10,312 nt of DNA, taken from positions 1 through 10,312 of the forward strand of contig JACRTZ010000146.1 of NCBI GenBank assembly GCA_014304965.1. The letters are read 5' to 3'. Below are positions 7,677 through 10,312 of this stretch, one piece after another. Each line of letters opens with the position of its first letter. The stretch's first letter is position 1. This DNA is from Vulcanimicrobiota bacterium (GTDB taxonomy: Bacteria > Vulcanimicrobiota > Vulcanimicrobiia > Vulcanimicrobiales > Vulcanimicrobiaceae). The position numbers and the translations under genes are program-made. The notes beneath the pieces are model-generated. The model made no database searches. It was given only the letters and a program-made list of their open reading frames with translations, and was not told the origin of the DNA.

Positions 7677-7702
7677 GCCCGCCCCGAACGGGGTAAGCGG
7701 GC
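7677..7702 (+). promoter_or_regulatory. Hairpin/dyad in the TopIB-rhodanese divergent spacer
   Basis: GCCCGC at 7677-7682 pairs with GCGGGC at 7697-7702. An inner CCCG/CGGG pair (7683-7686, 7689-7692) and an unpaired GTAA (7693-7696) lie between. The structure ends three bases before the rhodanese ATG at 7706 and covers where its ribosome site should be. It lies in the 54-base spacer between two divergent genes, so it could be an operator dyad in DNA or a 5' UTR hairpin in RNA. I see no convincing -35/-10 pair in this spacer. Confidence 0.35.
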
Positions 7703-7705
7703 CAC

Positions 7706-8095
7706 ATGGAACACGAGCTAGGGCTGGGCACGATCGAGGCCGTCGAATTGCTACCGCACGTCGAACGAGGCGACGCCTTCGTTCTGGATCTGCGGCGCAA
7801 TCTTCACGGGAAGCAAATCTACGGTTCGACGCGCTACAATCCCAAGCACATCGCCGACGCGCCGAAATTGATACTCCCGCTGCCGAAGACGGGCGGCCTC
7901 ATCGTGCTGTACGACGACGGCGACGCATCCGACCATGTGCGCGAACTCGGCCTCAAGCTGATGCGTGAAGGATATGGCGGCATCCGCATCTTGCGCGGCG
8001 GCATCGCGGCGTGGATCGAAGCCGGCGGCCGAACGCAGGAGCCCAGTTTCGAGCAGCCCGTCCCGATGGTCACGGAGCAGCAACTCAGCCGCTGA
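7706..8095 (+). CDS. Rhodanese-like domain protein lacking the catalytic cysteine
   Basis: A single small rhodanese-fold domain (129 residues). The N-terminal half has the VLDLR strand (26-30), and the C-terminal half the typical LRGGIAAWIEAGG ending (96-108). Between them, LIVLYDDGDASDHV (65-78) sits where active rhodaneses carry the C-x-x-G-x-R/S loop after the hydrophobic strand. Here the cysteine position is taken by an acidic residue (YDDGDAS, 69-75), so sulfur transfer from thiosulfate by the usual persulfide mechanism is not expected. Cysteine-less rhodanese domains usually serve as binding or regulatory modules; the partner is unknown here. There is no signal peptide or membrane segment, so it is probably cytoplasmic. 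Start ATG 7706 has no clear Shine-Dalgarno; a hairpin lies just upstream. The next gene begins 15 bases after the stop with its own ribosome site, so the two may form an operon. Confidence 0.82.
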   Translation: MEHELGLGTIEAVELLPHVERGDAFVLDLRRNLHGKQIYGSTRYNPKHIADAPKLILPLPKTGGLIVLYDDGDASDHVRELGLKLMREGYGGIRILRGGIAAWIEAGGRTQEPSFEQPVPMVTEQQLSR

Positions 8096-8099
8096 CGGC

Positions 8100-8105
8100 G
8101 GAGGG
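8100..8105 (+). promoter_or_regulatory. Ribosome binding site of the DUF606 gene
   Basis: GGAGGG with five bases to the ATG at 8111, a strong Shine-Dalgarno. It favours the start at 8111 over the in-frame ATG at 8132. Confidence 0.75.
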
Positions 8106-8110
8106 CGCGG

Positions 8111-8596
8111 ATGCGCGCCGAAGCGCATCCGATGAACAACGCAACCGCCGCAGCATGGACCGTCACGCTTGCGGCTCTCGGAATGTTCGCGGGCGCGAAC
8201 TTAGCGTTTCAGGCGCTGGTCAACACGCAGCTTCGGGCCTTCGTCACGACGCCGCTGCGCGCGAGCTTCGTCAGTTACATCGGCGGAACGCTCGCGTGCT
8301 TCATCCTGCTCGTCCTGACGCGCCAATCGCTCAACATTTACGATCCGGCCATCAAAACGAACTGGCTGCTGTGGACCGGCGGCGCGTACGGACTCGTCTA
8401 CATTGCGACGCTGACGTGGCTGATCCCGCGGCTCGGAAGCGGCGCGGTGTTCGCCCTGATGGTCGCGGGCCAGATGATCGGCGCGCTTTTGATCGACCAG
8501 TTCGGTGTGCTCGGAACGGTGCAGCGCCCGGTCGATGTGTGGAAGCTCGCCGGCGTCGCGTTCACGGTCGTAGGCGTCGTGCTGATCCGTCGCTGA
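8111..8596 (+). CDS. Small DMT-type membrane protein, DUF606/YdcZ family
   Basis: An inner-membrane protein of 161 residues with about five hydrophobic segments (roughly 13-36, 51-70, 85-105, 108-128, 143-159). It resembles the DUF606/YdcZ family, one-repeat members of the drug/metabolite transporter superfamily: the ANLAFQALVN stretch in the first helix, PRLGSGAVFALMVAGQMIG in the fourth (106-124), the DQFGVLG turn (129-135) and the final VVLIRR ending are typical. Members are thought to act as dimers or pairs; the substrate is unknown and nothing here indicates one. It probably shares a transcript with the rhodanese-like gene, whose stop is 15 bases upstream. The ATG at 8111 has a good ribosome site; an in-frame ATG at 8132 would remove only seven N-terminal residues before the first helix. 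Confidence 0.85.
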   Translation: MRAEAHPMNNATAAAWTVTLAALGMFAGANLAFQALVNTQLRAFVTTPLRASFVSYIGGTLACFILLVLTRQSLNIYDPAIKTNWLLWTGGAYGLVYIATLTWLIPRLGSGAVFALMVAGQMIGALLIDQFGVLGTVQRPVDVWKLAGVAFTVVGVVLIRR

Positions 8597-8601
8597 GCAC
8601 C

Positions 8602-8631
8602 TTGGCGTTCTCGAAAAACGCGTGATAGACT
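8602..8631 (+). promoter_or_regulatory. Possible sigma-70-type promoter before the Uma2 remnant
   Basis: TTGGCG at 8602-8607 and TAGACT at 8626-8631, each matching four of six consensus bases, are separated by 18 bases. A transcript would start about at 8638, three bases before the ATG at 8641, so it would be nearly leaderless. It lies in the 44-base gap after the DUF606 gene. Found by eye only. Confidence 0.35.
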
Positions 8632-8640
8632 GTGCGTGCG

Positions 8641-9082
8641 ATGCCGTACTCGGAAAAGTGGCTCGACACCAGGCCCTACAAAGAGATATTCGACGGCGGG
8701 GTTCACCCCAAGGTGACTCCCCAACTCAGTCACGGCTTGGTGCAAGCTCGCTCGTGCCTGACGTTGCCGTCATCGCCGACACGCGCGTCGAGTCCCTGAG
8801 CGACGCGATTACGAGCGTCCGCCGTTCGCGCCGGATCTCGCCATCGAAGTCCGTTCGCCGGACGACCGGCGTTCGAAGATCGCGCGCAAGACCGAACTCT
8901 ATCTCGAACATGGCGCCCTTGCCGTCCTCGACGTCGATCCAGCCGCGCTGGTCGTACGCGTCACGACGCCTGGGGGCACCGTGACGCTCGGACGCGGACA
9001 GGCGTTCTCGCATCCGGCCTTGCCCGGTTTGGCACTCGAGGTTGACGCGCTCTTCGCGCCGCGTGCGCGCCGCAAGAGGTAA
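8641..9082 (+). pseudogene. Uma2-family (DUF820) PD-(D/E)xK endonuclease remnant
   Basis: The ATG at 8641 opens a typical Uma2/DUF820 N-terminus (MPYSEKWLDTR, PYKEIFDG, VHPKV, SHGLVQ), but this frame ends at 8797-8799 after 52 codons. The family continues in two other frames: VPDVAVIADTRVESLSD (from 8754) and, after a one-base loss near 8805-8807, DYERPPFAPDLAIEVRSPDD, then RRSKIARKTELYLEHGA and on to the TAA at 9080-9082. Between SHGLVQ and VPDVAV an intact member would have about 40-50 more residues, so an internal deletion with a frame change sits near 8742-8754. Parts of the nuclease centre remain (PDVAV, IEVRS) but no frame joins them. Uma2 proteins are abundant, poorly understood nuclease-fold proteins of accessory regions. 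The 3' end abuts the convergent phosphofructokinase gene. Confidence 0.85.
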
Positions 9083-9087
9083 GAAAG

Positions 9088-10312
9088 CTAGACCAGTCGT
9101 CCGAACTGTGCGGCGAAATCGGCCGAAGAAAGCTTGGTCTTTGACGACAATTTCGAGAGTTGCGGCTCGGAGAAGTCGCTCGCTTCGAGCCGAATCATGT
9201 ATTCGCGCGCGACCAGGTAGGATTCGCTGGTCACGTCCACCCGGCGAGTGCGCACGTGACCGGTCGCCGCGTCCATCAAGTCGGTGAGGTTGACCGGCAC
9301 GACGTGACCGCCCGAAAGCGCGATCAGCGCGCCGCTGCCGCCTTTGAGCAGATAGCGCACCGCGCCGTAGCCGAGCGTTCGCGTGTACTCGACGTCGAAC
9401 GGCACGGGCTTCGCGCACCGCAATTCGTACCCGATGTCCTTGGGAACGACCGTCGTCGAGAGTCCGAGCTCGCGTAAGCGTTCGCGTACGGCGTCGCGCA
9501 AGGCGGTACCGATCGGAATCTCGGCGAGCCGCACGTTGCCGTATGCGTCGCGCGAGGCTTCCGCCATCGCTTCGAGTTCGTTCGGCGGCAACCGTTCGAC
9601 GAAGCCTTCGGCGATGACGGCGACCCCATGATCGCGTCCCGACGCGAGCCGCTTGACGATGGCGCCCGCTACCGTGTCCACGACGTCGGCAAGGCGAATC
9701 TCGCCGTCGGGGAATTCTTCGGGGACGATCGCAAGCGTTGCGCCCGACGCTTTGCAGATGCCGAGCGCGAGCGAGCCGGATTTGCGGCCCATCGTGACGG
9801 CCAGATACCAGCGCGAGGCCGTGCGCGCGTCTTCCATCAAATTTTCGACGATCGCCGCCCCGACCGAACGCGCGGTTTCGAAGCCGAACGTCGGCGCGTT
9901 ATCGGGCAGCGGCAGGTCGTTGTCGATCGTTTTGGGCACCGTCGCGATTCCGAAGCCGGCGCCCGTGCGTTCCGAAATCCTGGCCGCACCGGTGCTCGTA
10001 TCGTCGCCGCCGATCGCGATCAAGTAGCGCAAGTTGAGCGCCTCGATCGCGGCGAGCGTGCGCCCGAGCGTCGCCTCGTCTTTTGCCGGATTCGTTCGCG
10101 ACGTGCGAAGGATCGAGCCCCCGGTCGCGTGGATGCGCGAAACCAAGTCGAGCGTGAGCGGCAGCGTTTTCGACGCGTCGCCGCGCGCCAGGTGTTCGTA
10201 GCCGTCGAAAAGCCCGACAACCTCGAGCCCGCTATTGAGCGCCTCGATCGTCGCCGACGCGATGACGCCGTTGATGCCGGGCGCGGGTCCGCCGCCGACC
10301 AATATCCCGAGA
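9088..10312 (-). CDS. pfp: 6-phosphofructokinase, probably pyrophosphate-dependent (5' end outside the window)
   Basis: Phosphorylates fructose 6-phosphate to the 1,6-bisphosphate in glycolysis. The frame runs in from the window edge as LGILVGGGPAPGINGVI, the usual start of the family, so only a few N-terminal residues are missing; about 407 are present. Numbering from the in-frame TTG at 10302: GGDDT at 98-102, PKTIDND at 123-129 (catalytic Asp127), MGRKSG at 171-176 and AEG at 231-233. ATP-dependent enzymes such as E. coli PfkA have GGDGS and PGTIDND; Asp in the first motif together with Lys in the second is the known signature of pyrophosphate-using enzymes, which are reversible. Hence pfp rather than pfkA, with ATP use not excluded. 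The last 25 or so residues (rich in Ser, Lys, Leu) form a tail. No partner gene is in view; it ends five bases from the Uma2 remnant. Confidence 0.93.
   Translation of the reverse strand, partial: LGILVGGGPAPGINGVIASATIEALNSGLEVVGLFDGYEHLARGDASKTLPLTLDLVSRIHATGGSILRTSRTNPAKDEATLGRTLAAIEALNLRYLIAIGGDDTSTGAARISERTGAGFGIATVPKTIDNDLPLPDNAPTFGFETARSVGAAIVENLMEDARTASRWYLAVTMGRKSGSLALGICKASGATLAIVPEEFPDGEIRLADVVDTVAGAIVKRLASGRDHGVAVIAEGFVERLPPNELEAMAEASRDAYGNVRLAEIPIGTALRDAVRERLRELGLSTTVVPKDIGYELRCAKPVPFDVEYTRTLGYGAVRYLLKGGSGALIALSGGHVVPVNLTDLMDAATGHVRTRRVDVTSESYLVAREYMIRLEASDFSEPQLSKLSSKTKLSSADFAAQFGRLV

Noticed and set aside
6746..7696. 316-residue plus-strand open frame opposite topoisomerase IB
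   Set aside because: Antisense shadow of TopIB, whose catalytic residues are all present.
7652..7714. Longer TopIB start at GTG 7714
   Set aside because: It would overlap the divergent rhodanese start and adds 21 residues unlike TopIB N-termini; GTG 7651 fits the family length.

Overview
The window is a compact, high-GC stretch (by eye about 60-65% G+C) of a bacterial chromosome, with genes on both strands, almost no intergenic space and no tRNA, rRNA, insertion sequence or CRISPR array that I can see. The gene set (homodimeric-type pyruvate dehydrogenase, split NHEJ polymerase/ligase, topoisomerase IB, Uma2-family remnant, phosphofructokinase with pyrophosphate-type signature residues) fits a soil or environmental aerobic bacterium. 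A deep-branching high-GC phylum such as Eremiobacterota or Acidobacteriota is possible, but this is a guess from style and no marker gene settles it.

Left part (1-3660, plus strand): the 3' three quarters of aceE (pyruvate dehydrogenase E1), then aceF (E2, dihydrolipoamide acetyltransferase with two lipoyl domains). They are 10 bases apart and surely one operon. Together with an E3 not encoded here they convert pyruvate to acetyl-CoA.

Middle part (3665-7651): a DNA repair and topology block. On the minus strand a LigD-type primase/polymerase gene is followed by a LigD-type ATP-dependent ligase gene, with a 4-base overlap of stop and start. These are two of the three LigD activities as separate proteins; neither Ku nor the nuclease domain is in the window. 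Divergent from them is exodeoxyribonuclease III (xthA), whose 3' end carries a one-base frameshift just before the catalytic SDH motif. Convergent with xthA is a poxvirus-type DNA topoisomerase IB.

Right part (7706-10312): a cysteine-less rhodanese-like protein and a small DMT/DUF606 membrane protein, probably one operon; a decayed Uma2-family nuclease gene with two lesions; and, on the minus strand running off the window, a phosphofructokinase whose active-site residues point to pyrophosphate rather than ATP as phosphoryl donor.

I see no clearly new multi-gene system. The points most worth a second look are the xthA frameshift, the pyrophosphate-type signature of the phosphofructokinase, the split LigD pair in its repair neighbourhood, the Uma2 pseudogene, and two hairpins that abut start codons.
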